From contig NZ_CZPZ01000033.1 in the NCBI RefSeq assembly GCF_001458775.1, positions 120,328 through 184,327 on the forward strand: a DNA stretch of 64,000 bases. Direction: 5' to 3'. This DNA comes from Candidatus Nitrospira nitrificans. GTDB taxonomy: Bacteria; Nitrospirota; Nitrospiria; Nitrospirales; Nitrospiraceae. A model generated the notes under the pieces. The model saw only the letters and a list, made by a program, of their open reading frames with translations, was not told where the DNA came from and did no database searches. The position numbers and the translations under genes were made by a program. This document shows positions 8,225 through 16,693 of the stretch, one piece after another (position 1 is the first letter of the stretch; every line of letters starts with the position of its first letter).

Positions 8225-9282
8225 GGGCGAAGATTTCCCGCGTCCGATCCGAAGATGTCCGGATGGATCGCGCGAGCAAGTTGTTCCAGGCCCTCGACGA
8301 TACGAGGCCCTGGACGGTTCAAGAGGTTTGATGAGACTTCGTGGAAACGGTGTTGCTTGACGGCTGACAGCGAGTCCCATCGCCGCCACTGTTGTTGCTC
8401 GCTGCGCGGCACCGTTTCTACGTCGCCGCTCGGAAAGATCAGCACCTCCGGATCTTCCTTCAGCACGGTCTCCATACTCAATCGTGGATAGGCGACGTTC
8501 GCCTGGGACGCGATGTTGATTCCCCCCGCAAGACCGATCATCTGGTGGATGAAACTGCCAGGCCCTACGGAAATCAACGGGTGACTATTGAGGACATAGA
8601 GCACCCGCTTTCTGGGAAAGACCTCGGCCCTGCGCCGAATGTCGGCGATGCGTTGCCGCATGGCTTGCGTCACTTCATTCGCGGCGGGGCCTCGCTCAAA
8701 CAGTTTTCCCAAGGTTTGGATCTGAAGCGGGATATCCTCCACCGTGGAGGCCTCAAGAACGAACAGAGGAATTTTCAGCTGGTCCAGCATCGTCTGGAGA
8801 TCGGGATGGAGAAAATCCTTGGGCGCGAGCACCAAATCCGGCTGCAACGCGACCAATGCCTCGACGCTCGGATTCGAATACCCGACCTTGGCCTTGGATT
8901 TCGCGGCGGTCGGATAATCGCAAAACTCCGTGACCCCGACGACCTGTTCATCCAGCCCGAGCGCAAACAGCATTTCCGTGATGCTGGGAGCGAGTGAGAC
9001 GATGCGAGCCGGCGGCTTGGCGAGATAGATCCGACGCCCGGCATCATCGACGAAGGCCCGCGACGAGACATGCGCCATGAACGGCATGCCGGTGAGGATT
9101 CCCTGTTGCCGCCGTTTCATCTCACCACACTCTTCCTCGTTGCATCCGTACGACGGCGCAAGCGGCAAGAAAAGCGCAACCAGAAGCCACGCCGTCCCGA
9201 GCGGATAATATCGTTTCCATGAGTTCAAAAGAAAAATCCCCAAGGCCTGAATAGACCCTGAGGATTGCACCCGCTTCTTCAT
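8221..9282 (-). CDS. btuF: Cobalamin-binding periplasmic protein BtuF
   Basis: About 353 residues. A long hydrophobic leader (residues 30-47) is followed by a BtuF/FepB-type binding domain beginning RIVSLAPSITEMLFALG, with VGYSNPSVEALVALQPDLVL in the first lobe. It captures corrinoid in the periplasm and delivers it to BtuCD. ATG at 9282 and GTG at 9288 are both possible starts. The signal segment is preceded by an unusually long 27-residue N-region. It is the first gene of the unit and sits directly behind the second cobalamin riboswitch. Confidence 0.88.
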   Translation of the reverse strand: MKKRVQSSGSIQALGIFLLNSWKRYYPLGTAWLLVALFLPLAPSYGCNEEECGEMKRRQQGILTGMPFMAHVSSRAFVDDAGRRIYLAKPPARIVSLAPSITEMLFALGLDEQVVGVTEFCDYPTAAKSKAKVGYSNPSVEALVALQPDLVLAPKDFLHPDLQTMLDQLKIPLFVLEASTVEDIPLQIQTLGKLFERGPAANEVTQAMRQRIADIRRRAEVFPRKRVLYVLNSHPLISVGPGSFIHQMIGLAGGINIASQANVAYPRLSMETVLKEDPEVLIFPSGDVETVPRSEQQQWRRWDSLSAVKQHRFHEVSSNLLNRPGPRIVEGLEQLARAIHPDIFGSDAGNLRP

Positions 9283-9327
9283 CCTCACCTGTTCCCCAGC
9301 CTCGAGGGAACGACGGTCACTTCTCCG

Positions 9328-9535
9328 AGCAGGTCTTCTGGCTCATGGTTCACTCTACTCCCCGGTCTTCCCATCTTTTGCGTAAAACGTTAACCGTGAA
9401 ACGCAGGACCTTGCGATGACCGATTCACGAGTAACGAATAACGATCAGACAGTGACTTTTACGGGTTTCGTCCCCATTGACAGCGGCGGGACCGCGAGGG
9501 ATTCGCACCCTCTTCCCTTACTCAGAGCTTATGGT
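9328..9535 (-). promoter_or_regulatory. Cobalamin riboswitch upstream of btuF, with enlarged variable hairpin
   Basis: On the minus strand: GGGAAGAGGGTGCGAATCCC, CGGTCCCGCCGCTGTCA, a B12-box-like GTCACTG, then GGGAAG and the closing GAGCCAGAAGACCTGC. The architecture matches the cobalamin riboswitch. Between the CACTG box and GGGAAG lie about 75 nt instead of the roughly 15 nt in the btuB copy. That spacer contains low-complexity CGTTTCACGG / TTCGTTACTCGTGAATC type sequence. It should control btuFCD and the nitrilase gene. Confidence 0.88.
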
Positions 9536-9683
9536 GGCAGCACAATAGAAGAGAACGGCAAAACTTGTCAAGGCTCGCGCCTAGCCCGATCGTAGACCTT
9601 GTGCTTGTGGCCATCGATTCAGCTGTGATACTATCGCCCGATTTCAATCAGGTTCATTCAGGCAAGCAAGAAGGAGAACGACC

Positions 9684-9875
9684 GTGGCATGGATGTGTGA
9701 GATTTGCCAAAAGAAGCCGGTATCGGGCAACAATGTGAGTCACGCGAACAACAAAACCAGGCGAGTGTTCAATCCCAACCTTCAAACCGTTCGCGCCGTG
9801 GTGGATGGGAGTCATAAACGTATCCGCGTCTGTACACGCTGTTTGCGCTCTGGATTGGTACAAAAAGCGGTCTGA
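9684..9875 (+). CDS. rpmB: 50S ribosomal protein L28
   Basis: 63 residues from a GTG start with AAGGAG seven bases upstream. [20 protein letters not shown] and the terminal [12 protein letters not shown] are L28 signatures. The two CxxC pairs show the zinc-binding (C+) form of L28. It is part of the large ribosomal subunit. It stands alone, divergent from the btuF riboswitch unit and convergent with the next gene. Its length is typical of short L28 proteins. Confidence 0.96.
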   Translation: MAWMCEICQKKPVSGNNVSHANNKTRRVFNPNLQTVRAVVDGSHKRIRVCTRCLRSGLVQKAV

Positions 9876-9900
9876 CGGCTGTTCGCTCTTCGCCCGCAGG

Positions 9901-10215
9901 TTACGGCGCCTTCCAGAGAATCTGACCTCCTCGCTCGACCAGCTTGATGACCGATGGATCATCAGGAGAGAGCGTTAAGGTGCGGTTACCGTCTTTGCTC
10001 CTGAGCACGAGCCCGACTTCGCCATTCGCGTCCAATCCGAGTCCGGCTCGGGCTTTCCCCTTGGCGTCCAGCAGCAAGAACTCCTCGGCATTCACTCCAT
10101 TCGGCTTCTGCGCGTCAGCCGATATTGGTGAAAGCAACTGAGTACTCAGCAGGCCGCCGACTGTTCCACCAAGAAATGCCGCGAGGCAAAGCAGAAGCAT
10201 CTGTTTCTGCGTCAT
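9901..10215 (-). CDS. Hypothetical membrane-anchored or secreted protein
   Basis: 104 residues from the ATG at 10215 (AAAGGA upstream). An N-terminal hydrophobic segment (residues 6-26, with GGTVGG) ends near SADAQ, so it is a signal peptide or anchor. The remainder is a compact beta-rich domain: EEFLLLDAKGKARAGLGL, then VGLVLRSKDGNRTLTLSPDD. This resembles small secreted proteins often seen in Nitrospira-like genomes, but I do not recognise a named family. It is convergent with rpmB, with a 25 bp gap. Confidence 0.7.
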   Translation of the reverse strand: MTQKQMLLLCLAAFLGGTVGGLLSTQLLSPISADAQKPNGVNAEEFLLLDAKGKARAGLGLDANGEVGLVLRSKDGNRTLTLSPDDPSVIKLVERGGQILWKAP

Positions 10216-10475
10216 GACTGATCCTTTCATGAAATCAAAAGAGAAACCGAACGGAGGGATCCTAGGCGAGGTGGTTGTGAATCGCAACCATTGCGTACGC
10301 CGTCAGAAAAGTCTTTGTCTCAAAAGAAGGCGTTACTTGAAGGAGGCAACTGGATCTGCCGCAGGACCACGAGCCCGGGGAGCGCATCTCGTAACGCGAC
10401 GCTCCACTATTCTTGACGCGTCAGAACAGATGGATAGGTCCATTGACCGTTTGTAGCTTGTGCGTTCCGCGTGAC

Positions 10476-11240
10476 TTACGGCTTAGTACCGATAAATACA
10501 AATCCGTTCGTTCTCGCGCTATTTAACGCGGTGCTGGTGAGCGTTTTGGTTCCGGCATCATAAAATCCGATCCCGTTCACCGTATCGTTTCTGTTGCTGC
10601 AGGCAGGGTCATCCTCGAATGTCACGGTAATATTAAACACGTTTCCATGAGTCCGCGGTGAAAATGAACCGGTGAAAGTACAGCCGGTATTGGAACTGCC
10701 GGAAATGTTTCCATTGGGTGAGACCTGAGCCGTCACGGTTTCAGTCGCAGTGATCGGACCGGTATAGGTTCCCGCAACAGCGCTTATATCCGGCGTCAAA
10801 TCATAATTGTTGTCGTATGTCGTCGTAAAAGAAGTACTCGGCCCGCCGACCTGATAGGCAATCGTGCCGCTCAAGCTTTGCTTCATTGTATAGGTGCCGT
10901 TGATTGTGGCGTTGAGTATTCCTTGCCCCTCCACATTGAAATCCCTGGCGTTGGGAGAGGTGAAGGCTCCATGTTGTGAGCTGCTCTCGCCTTGTATAAG
11001 CCCGGCGACGGTCGAGGGGTCGTTAACCGAAGAATAGAGGACCCAGTAGACTCCGTCGTCGAGTACAACTCCCGCAACGGTACGGTTGGTATTTGTGGTC
11101 CCGGTCCAAAGCCCCTCGGCAGAAGTTGCCGCGAGAGGTGCGGGAGACGGCGGTGACGTCTCACCTTCACCGCTACAAGCAGAAAGAGAGGTCAGAAATA
11201 ACAGGCCGAAAACCAGCATCGTCATCCGTTTCCCATGCAT
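10476..11240 (-). CDS. Hypothetical Ser/Thr/Asn-rich lipoprotein
   Basis: 254 residues. The signal peptide MLVFGLLFLTSLSAC carries a lipobox, so lipidation at Cys22 is predicted. The mature part is rich in Thr, Ser, Asn and Gly, with two beta-type repeats (SGTIAYQVGG, VAGTYTGPITATETVTAQVS) and a Cys pair (NTGCTF, DDPACSN). It is probably surface-exposed. Base composition looks lower in GC than the neighbours, and the codon choice differs, which hints at acquisition. No enzymatic motif is seen. Flanks of about 260 bp on each side hold no other gene. Confidence 0.75.
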   Translation of the reverse strand: MHGKRMTMLVFGLLFLTSLSACSGEGETSPPSPAPLAATSAEGLWTGTTNTNRTVAGVVLDDGVYWVLYSSVNDPSTVAGLIQGESSSQHGAFTSPNARDFNVEGQGILNATINGTYTMKQSLSGTIAYQVGGPSTSFTTTYDNNYDLTPDISAVAGTYTGPITATETVTAQVSPNGNISGSSNTGCTFTGSFSPRTHGNVFNITVTFEDDPACSNRNDTVNGIGFYDAGTKTLTSTALNSARTNGFVFIGTKP

Positions 11241-11532
11241 GACCGATCTCCTTGTGAAGCGAGGCCTGATCCCTTGAAACTTAGCGCAGCATTCCTAACA
11301 GCCTGTCCAGGAAGTTTCCAACCCCTCTCAAGTGGGGGAAGGCAGATGAACTTTAAATAAGGGAGTGATTGAGTGGTTATTTTCGTTGGATGGGAACCGT
11401 GACTAAATCGTGACGGGGACGAGTTGGCGTGGAGTTTGGAAAGGGTAGAAAGAGAGCTCTTTGAGATGCTATCCCGTCGGCAAGAATAATGAGAAAGGCT
11501 TGCGCTTCACGCTTAACGTTTCACGTCTTTTC

Positions 11533-11557
11533 TGGAGCGGGCGATGGGATTTGAACC
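11533..11557 (-). repeat. Direct copy of tRNA-Gly 3' end (25 nt, identical)
   Basis: The 25 nt at 11533-11557 are identical to 11707-11731 in the functional tRNA-Gly gene, including the encoded CCA, acceptor 3' strand and part of the T arm. The copies are 174 bp apart. No 5' half accompanies it, so it is a fragment, not a second tRNA. Such 3'-end duplications are often left by integrase-mediated insertions. Confidence 0.85.
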
Positions 11558-11666
11558 GCACTCCGTCGCCGAGTCGGCCCTGAAACCTGCCTCCCGGCTC
11601 CTGCAGAGGGGGCCAGCCCCCTCGCACGCTCCCCACGAAAGGGGCTCGCCCCTTTCGAAATCCCCG

Positions 11667-11684
11667 TGTCGTGGATTCAAATCC
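11667..11684 (+). repeat. Inverted copy of tRNA-Gly T-arm region
   Basis: The 18 nt match the reverse complement of 11721-11738 (tRNA T arm) at 17 positions. It lies between the direct 3'-end copy and the intact tRNA gene, in opposite orientation to both. Confidence 0.7.
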
Positions 11685-11706
11685 AGCTGGCGAGTAATGT
11701 GAGGTA

Positions 11707-11781
11707 TGGAGCGGGCGATGGGATTTGAACCCACGACAACTAGCTTGGGAAGCTAGGACTCTACCACTGAGCTACGCCCGC
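11707..11781 (-). tRNA. tRNA-Gly (anticodon CCC)
   Basis: The minus strand starts GCGGGCGTAGCTCAGTGGTA and ends ATCGCCCGCTCCA. The acceptor stem GCGGGCG pairs with CGCCCGC. The anticodon arm is CTAGC-TTCCCAA-GCTAG, giving anticodon CCC, which reads GGG. The T arm contains GGTTCAAATCC and the terminal CCA is encoded. Confidence 0.95.
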
Positions 11782-11839
11782 TCGCTGGCTGCATCCTACG
11801 CGGGGGCTCCATATCAAGTCAAGAAACCCCTTTTCAGTT

Positions 11840-13066
11840 TCAGCGCTTTAGTTCCGCGATGGCAAACTTCTTTTTCCCGACCTTGAGGCGGCGTTGTTGG
11901 TTCGGTTGAAAAAGAATGAGCTTGTCCGGATTTGTCTCTTTGATCCCATCGACTTCGATTCCGCCTTGAATGATCAATCGCCTCGCTTCACTGCCGCTGG
12001 AAATCAAACCCGTTTTTGCAATCAGCTTCGCAAGCTTTATGGAACTTCCCTCAACAACGTCTAGCTCTGACATATCTTCTGATTTCAGATCTATACGTTT
12101 GTCCGGCTCGTCTGGAAATTCCTTGGCCTGAAATTTCTGCTGAAAGTCAGTTCTGGCCTGCTTGCCGGCTTCCTCTCCGTGATAGCGCGTCACGATCAAC
12201 TCCGCGAGCGCCTGTTTGGCTTCCATGGGATGCAGCGCTTTGACGTGGCTCAAAGTTTCCGTCGTGAGCAGTTCATAGTATCGATACATCAACGTGTCAT
12301 TGATCGACATCAGTTTTCCAAACATGTCGCCCGGCTTGTCTTCCAAGGCGATATAGTTTCCGACGCTCTTGCTCATCTTCTTGACGCCGTCCATCCCTTC
12401 GAGCAACGGCATCGTGATCACGACTTGCGACTCCTGGCCGTAGTCCCGCTGTAACTCACGCCCCACCAAGAGATTGAATTTTTGATCCGTCCCTCCCAAT
12501 TCCACATCCGCCTTCAATGCCACGGAATCATACCCCTGGACGAGCGGATAGAGAAATTCGTGGACGCTGATGGGTTTCTGCTCGTGATACCGTTTATGGA
12601 AATCGTCCCGCTCCATCATGCGAGCCACGCGATAATGGGCAGCCAGTTGAATCAGTCCGTCGGCAGACATCGGCCCCATCCATCGACTGTTGAACTCAAT
12701 CACGGTCTTGGCAGGATCCAGAATCTTGAAAATCTGCCGCTGGTAGCTCTTGGCGTTCTCCTGGACTTGTTCCTTCGTCAGCGCCTTGCGAGTCTCAGAT
12801 ACTCCCGTCGGATCACCGATCATCCCGGTAAAATCACCGATCAGGAAGATGACCTGGTGGCCGAGGTCTTGGAAGTGCTTCAATTTGTGAATCAGGACCG
12901 TATGTCCGAGATGAAGATCCGGCGCCGTCGGATCGAAGCCCGCCTTTATCCGTAAGGGACGATTCTCCGCGACCGCCCGCTTGAGCTTCGCTTCCAACTC
13001 GACCTGGTGAATCATCTCGACCGCGCCACGCTGAATCAGATCCAGTTGTCGGTGTATCTCGTTCAT
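11840..13066 (-). CDS. tyrS: Tyrosyl-tRNA synthetase
   Basis: 408 residues. The class I motifs HLGH (residues 52-55) and KMSKS (230-234) are clear. The C-terminal 65 residues form an S4 RNA-binding domain ([21 protein letters not shown]). The HLGH variant and length match the TyrZ-like bacterial subgroup. It charges tRNA-Tyr in the cytoplasm. The gene ends about 60 bp from the tRNA-Gly gene, with both on the minus strand. No T-box leader is visible upstream. Confidence 0.96.
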   Translation of the reverse strand: MNEIHRQLDLIQRGAVEMIHQVELEAKLKRAVAENRPLRIKAGFDPTAPDLHLGHTVLIHKLKHFQDLGHQVIFLIGDFTGMIGDPTGVSETRKALTKEQVQENAKSYQRQIFKILDPAKTVIEFNSRWMGPMSADGLIQLAAHYRVARMMERDDFHKRYHEQKPISVHEFLYPLVQGYDSVALKADVELGGTDQKFNLLVGRELQRDYGQESQVVITMPLLEGMDGVKKMSKSVGNYIALEDKPGDMFGKLMSINDTLMYRYYELLTTETLSHVKALHPMEAKQALAELIVTRYHGEEAGKQARTDFQQKFQAKEFPDEPDKRIDLKSEDMSELDVVEGSSIKLAKLIAKTGLISSGSEARRLIIQGGIEVDGIKETNPDKLILFQPNQQRRLKVGKKKFAIAELKR

Positions 13067-13089
13067 CGCTTTTCTTGCTCCGCCACTGG

Positions 13090-13545
13090 TTAGGAATTCG
13101 CCGCGGAGACCATCACGAACGATCTAAGACGCTCGAATTTCTTGGCACCGATGCCTTTGACCGCGCGAAGGTCTTCGATCTTCTGAAATCCTCCGACTGA
13201 CTCTCGAAAGGCGATCACACGTTGAGCCAGCACTGCTCCGATCCCGGGCAACGACTCAAGCTCACCGGCATTGGCGCGATTGAGGTCGATCCGTGAATGA
13301 CTCGACGCTGTCGAGGACTCTGTCTGCGCGGCGGCATCGAGGCTCGAAGCCTGTGCAGTCCGATCAGGTAAGCCGGCAATCCGGCGGTCCAGCCCTTCCA
13401 ATTCCATAGACTGAGAAGCGACGACCGGCTTCTCGATCGTCGATGGGACGCCGTGAACAGGAGGGTATGGAGCCCATTTGGCCCAGAACACCACACCGAT
13501 AGTCATGGACAACATGCCGAGTTTCAGGAGCAGGGATCTGATCAT
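13090..13545 (-). CDS. ComEA-like helix-hairpin-helix protein
   Basis: 151 residues: one N-terminal membrane anchor (about residues 5-22), a low-complexity linker rich in Ala and Ser, and a C-terminal double HhH domain. The latter begins [18 protein letters not shown] and continues [17 protein letters not shown]. ComEA proteins bind DNA non-specifically in the periplasm during natural transformation. The ATG overlaps the lpdA stop by four bases. With no other com gene in view, a role in DNA uptake is inferred from the family only. Confidence 0.85.
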   Translation of the reverse strand: MIRSLLLKLGMLSMTIGVVFWAKWAPYPPVHGVPSTIEKPVVASQSMELEGLDRRIAGLPDRTAQASSLDAAAQTESSTASSHSRIDLNRANAGELESLPGIGAVLAQRVIAFRESVGGFQKIEDLRAVKGIGAKKFERLRSFVMVSAANS

Positions 13546-14975
13546 CCTCCCGCCTTCTTTCGAACAGCGTGGATGGCGGAACCCCTGACGTCTTCCATCG
13601 CCTCCATCAAACCTTCAGCAAGCGTCGGATGGGCATGGATCATCCCGGCCACTTGCGCTACCGTCGCGCCCACATGCATGGCCAGCGTGGCCTCATGAAT
13701 CAAATCGGCAGCATGAGCCCCGAGGATATGCACTCCGAGAATCTTGTCGGTTGCCGCTTCCGCAATGACTTTAAAAAACCCGGTGGTATCACCCGTCGCT
13801 TGGGCCTTGCCCAATCCGCCATAGCGAAACCGCCCGACATTCACGCTCTGGTCAGGGTTCTTGCCGCTCATCCGAGCCTGTTCTCTCGCCTGTTGTTCGG
13901 TCAACCCCACTCGCCCGATTTCCGGCAAGGTGAAGATGCCCGCCGGAATCACGTCATAACGAATGGTCCGCCGGTGCCCCAGGATATTTTCCACAGCCAC
14001 CTGTCCCTGCGTCGAGGCGACATGCGCCAACATCGCCTTACCTGTCACGTCGCCGATCGCATAGATACCCGGTTGATTGGTTTCCATTCGGTCGTCAACG
14101 GGAATTTCGCCGCGCGTTCCGATCCGAACACCGGCCTCTTCCAGCCCGATCCCCCGTGAGTTGAATCCCCGTCCCACCGAAACCAACAATTTCTCGACTG
14201 AGACCGCGCTGCCGTCCTTGAAGCGCGCTCTCACCGCATCCGATAACTGTTCGAGACTCTCAACGGTCGTTCCGGTCATCACGGTGACACCGCGTTTCTT
14301 GAGTTCACGCTCCATCACCGATGAAATATCTTCATCCTCCAGCGGCAAGACATGCGCCTGCGCCTCGACCACCGTCACCTGCGTTCCAAGCGCGCTGTAT
14401 AAGGAGGCAAATTCGCAGCCTTCCACACCGCCGCCGACGATCAAGAGACTCACCGGGACTTGTGTGAGCGCAAGCATCTGTTGGCTGGTCAGAATCCGTC
14501 GCCCGTCGATCGGGAATTGTGGGAGATTAGGCCACGAGGATCCTGTCGCGATCACGAGCGCATCGGCTTGAATATCCACCTGACTGCCGTCCGGTTTGGT
14601 CACCGCGAGCGTCAGCTCGTTCTTCAGCGTCCCCTGTCCGATGACATGCTCGATCCTCCATTCCTTCAACAGCGTGGCAATTCCCTTGACCAACGAAGCC
14701 ACAACCTTATCTTTTCGAGCCACCATTCGGGCAAGGTCATAGGCAGCGGCTCCTTGAAGAATCAGACCCAACTCATCGGCTTTTTTGAGCTTGTCACCGA
14801 GTTCCACGACGGACAGGAGAGCTTTGCTCGGAATGCAACCCCAGTTGAGACAGACGCCCCCGAGCTGTTCCTTTTCGACGACCGTGACACGCGCGCCGAG
14901 CTGCGCCGCGCGGATTGCTGCGACATAGCCGCCTGGTCCGGCTCCGAGAATAGCGATGTGGGGGTGAGGCGTCAT
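13542..14975 (-). CDS. lpdA: Dihydrolipoyl dehydrogenase (E3 / L-protein)
   Basis: 477 residues. FAD-binding GAGPGG (residues 11-16), redox-active disulfide Cys42/Cys47 in GGVCLNWGCIPS, an NAD motif (LLIVGGGVEGCEFASLYSALG) and the C-terminal dimer motif HAHPTLAEGLMEA with the active-site His. It reoxidises dihydrolipoyl groups of 2-oxoacid dehydrogenases or of the glycine cleavage H-protein. The gcvH gene lies 72 bp upstream on the same strand, which suggests a shared role. No E1/E2 or gcvPT genes are in this window. Confidence 0.95.
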   Translation of the reverse strand: MTPHPHIAILGAGPGGYVAAIRAAQLGARVTVVEKEQLGGVCLNWGCIPSKALLSVVELGDKLKKADELGLILQGAAAYDLARMVARKDKVVASLVKGIATLLKEWRIEHVIGQGTLKNELTLAVTKPDGSQVDIQADALVIATGSSWPNLPQFPIDGRRILTSQQMLALTQVPVSLLIVGGGVEGCEFASLYSALGTQVTVVEAQAHVLPLEDEDISSVMERELKKRGVTVMTGTTVESLEQLSDAVRARFKDGSAVSVEKLLVSVGRGFNSRGIGLEEAGVRIGTRGEIPVDDRMETNQPGIYAIGDVTGKAMLAHVASTQGQVAVENILGHRRTIRYDVIPAGIFTLPEIGRVGLTEQQAREQARMSGKNPDQSVNVGRFRYGGLGKAQATGDTTGFFKVIAEAATDKILGVHILGAHAADLIHEATLAMHVGATVAQVAGMIHAHPTLAEGLMEAMEDVRGSAIHAVRKKAGG

Positions 14976-15047
14976 ATCAAGGTTGACGTGACGATGGCGG
15001 ACTAAGAGGGAAGCAAGAGGCGCCGAGACTCAACCTGAGCGTGAACA

Positions 15048-15437
15048 TCAACCTTTCTTTTGGCTGGCAAGAAAGCCCTCGTATTGCGAGGCCGTCATCA
15101 GTTGATCGACTTCCCCAAGATCGGCAAGCTCAATCACGGCAATCCATCCTTTGCCATAAGGATCGGAATTCATCACTTCCGGATTATCTCGAAGGGCGGT
15201 GTTGATCTGGCTCACCGTTCCGCTCACCGGCGTATAAATCGTTGACGTTGTTTTCGTCGACTCCACTTCCCCGATCTGTTGGCCGATCTTGACCGAAGCA
15301 CCCACTTTGGGCAACTCCAGGAAAACGATATCGCCTAAGGCATCTTGCGCGAAATCACTGATGCCCACCGTCGCTCGTGTTCCCTCAAGGCGAACCCACT
15401 CATGCTCCTTGTGAAACCGCAAATCAGCTGGAATCAT
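15048..15437 (-). CDS. gcvH: Glycine cleavage system H protein
   Basis: 129 residues, the normal length. EHEWVRLEGTRATVGISDFA and LGDIVFLELPKVG are H-protein hallmarks, and the lipoylated lysine is in VESTKTTSTIYTPVSG. It shuttles the aminomethyl group between P, T and L proteins on its lipoyl arm. It is paired with lpdA downstream on the same strand. A 300 bp gene-free stretch precedes it. Confidence 0.95.
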   Translation of the reverse strand: MIPADLRFHKEHEWVRLEGTRATVGISDFAQDALGDIVFLELPKVGASVKIGQQIGEVESTKTTSTIYTPVSGTVSQINTALRDNPEVMNSDPYGKGWIAVIELADLGEVDQLMTASQYEGFLASQKKG

Positions 15438-15737
15438 GTCGGCTCCAATTTAAGAAATCAGTGCTAGAGGCGGACATTAAGGAAGGCGACACAGTTGCTT
15501 CGCCTCGCTTAACCCGAGACTTTTCCGGATGGTAGTTGGGGCTGACTGTTGTTGTCAAGGAAACATCTGCCCGGAGTCGAAGGGAACGATCCTAGGCCCT
15601 CGAACCTGAACCGGTTTCGGCTCCGAAGCGGTTCCTGTAAACGAAAAACCGAGAAACAGCGCCGGCGCTGTTTCTCCTATGCCTGTACCCGCAGAGCTTG
15701 GAGGGCGAGGAGATCCTCGCCTTCCGACAGAGGAACG
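15438..15737. other. Intergenic stretch with three consecutive hairpins
   Basis: No gene. Three inverted repeats follow each other: 15609-15635 (GAACCG...CGGTTC with an inner TTTCGG-CT-CCGAAG stem), 15651-15676 (a perfect 26-nt palindrome, GAGAAACAGCGCC/GGCGCTGTTTCTC) and about 15703-15720 (GGCGAGG-AGAT-CCTCGCC). None has a clear T-tract. They lie just downstream of ndk and may end its transcript or be REP-like elements. Confidence 0.65.
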
Positions 15738-16157
15738 TTAGTGAAAAATCTCCATGCCGGGGAAGAAATATCCGATCTCAAATTGCGCGGTTTCCTGCGA
15801 GTCCGAGCCATGGACGGCGTTGAATTCAATGTTCGCTCCATGCGTTTTGCGGATGGTCCCAGGATCGGCTTTGGCTGGATCGGTCGCCCCCATCAACTCC
15901 CGATTCTTCTTGATGGCATTGTCCCCTTGCAACACAAGGACGACCGCGGGTCCGGAAGACATAAAGGCACAGAGACTCCCGAAAAATGGGCGCGCTTTGT
16001 GTACGGCATAAAACCCTTCAGCCACGGTCTGAGACATGTGAATCATCTTGACTGCCACCGGCTTGAGGCCGGCTTGCTCATAGCGATTGATAATATCCCC
16101 CACGACATTTTTTTTCACGGCATCCGGCTTGATAATGGCCAACGTTCTTTCGCTCAT
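15738..16157 (-). CDS. ndk: Nucleoside diphosphate kinase
   Basis: 139 residues. [15 protein letters not shown] opens the fold and the phosphohistidine is His116 in NAVHGSDS. It equilibrates nucleoside di- and triphosphates using ATP. Full length for the bacterial enzyme. It stands alone, with hairpins downstream and over 500 bp of non-coding sequence upstream. Confidence 0.96.
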   Translation of the reverse strand: MSERTLAIIKPDAVKKNVVGDIINRYEQAGLKPVAVKMIHMSQTVAEGFYAVHKARPFFGSLCAFMSSGPAVVLVLQGDNAIKKNRELMGATDPAKADPGTIRKTHGANIEFNAVHGSDSQETAQFEIGYFFPGMEIFH

Positions 16158-16643
16158 GATGTCAACGAGTCCTCCAGATAGTTAATGCATGTACTGAACG
16201 GCGAAACACATTATAGGGGGGGCCTCTTCTCCCTTGCAACCATCAGCGGAATGGAGGGGAACCATGTGTTGATGGATCTCTGCTCTGCGACGATTGCCGT
16301 TCGATGACGACACTACAGTGATTTTATAGCGCCTATTTCTTTGATTCCGACTGAAACGGATTCCTCGTTTGAAAGGGGATGGGCCTCGGCGGAACCAGCC
16401 TCGCCGAGACTGAGATGGGGATCGTTTAGAAACTCAAGCCGGTCTCTTTATACCTTCACGAAAGACCTTGTGGATCAATCACATGCAGGACCATATCAAT
16501 ACAATGCGTTTAATTTCAAATGTTTATAAAGACCATACAAGAGCAGCTACACTAGAGGGACGACAGTCATACGGCGAAGCAGGTTTACCTATGTGCCGGG
16601 TGGGACGGATGCAGGGGGTTTTCGGGGGCTAGAGGAGGTCACG
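16158..16643. other. Gene-free stretch
   Basis: About 490 bp with no credible coding region. A 62-residue plus-strand open frame at 16341-16529 lacks a ribosome-binding site and shows no family features. A weak hairpin CTCGGCG...CGCCGAG lies near 16385-16408. The segment probably holds the ndk promoter on the minus strand and that of the microprotein on the plus strand. Confidence 0.5.
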
Positions 16644-16691
16644 ATGCGACGTCCAAGCCTTCATCCTCAAGGGCAATACAAAGGAGTTTGA
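16644..16691 (+). CDS. Possible 15-residue leader peptide ORF
   Basis: ATG at 16644 has a strong AGGAGG five bases upstream and opens a 15-codon frame (MRRPSLHPQGQYKGV). It ends in TGA only two bases before the start of the next small ORF. The AAGGAG site of the second ORF lies within its last codons. This arrangement suggests translational coupling or a leader-peptide control. Such short frames can also occur by chance. Confidence 0.4.
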   Translation: MRRPSLHPQGQYKGV

Positions 16692-16693
16692 AC

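Larger units (their letters stand above)
11241..11706. other. Gene-free stretch with hairpins and copied tRNA pieces
   Basis: No credible coding region. The left half is featureless. From 11533 it holds a direct copy of the tRNA-Gly 3' end. Two perfect hairpins follow at 11610-11627 (GAGGGGGC/GCCCCCTC) and 11636-11657 (CGAAAGGGG/CCCCTTTCG). An inverted copy of the tRNA T-arm lies at 11667-11684. A 73-residue minus-strand open frame here is an artefact of the tRNA copies. Confidence 0.7.

Noticed and set aside
7155..8279. A 374-residue minus-strand frame overlapping btuC
   Set aside because: Out-of-frame shadow, Arg-rich and without hydrophobic pattern, whereas btuC has ten helices and family motifs.
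11513..11734. A 73-residue minus-strand ORF with repeated GSNPIARS
   Set aside because: The repeat is the translation of the two tRNA 3' ends.
13067..13089. T-box leader before tyrS
   Set aside because: The spacer to the upstream gene is only 23 bp, too short for a T-box.
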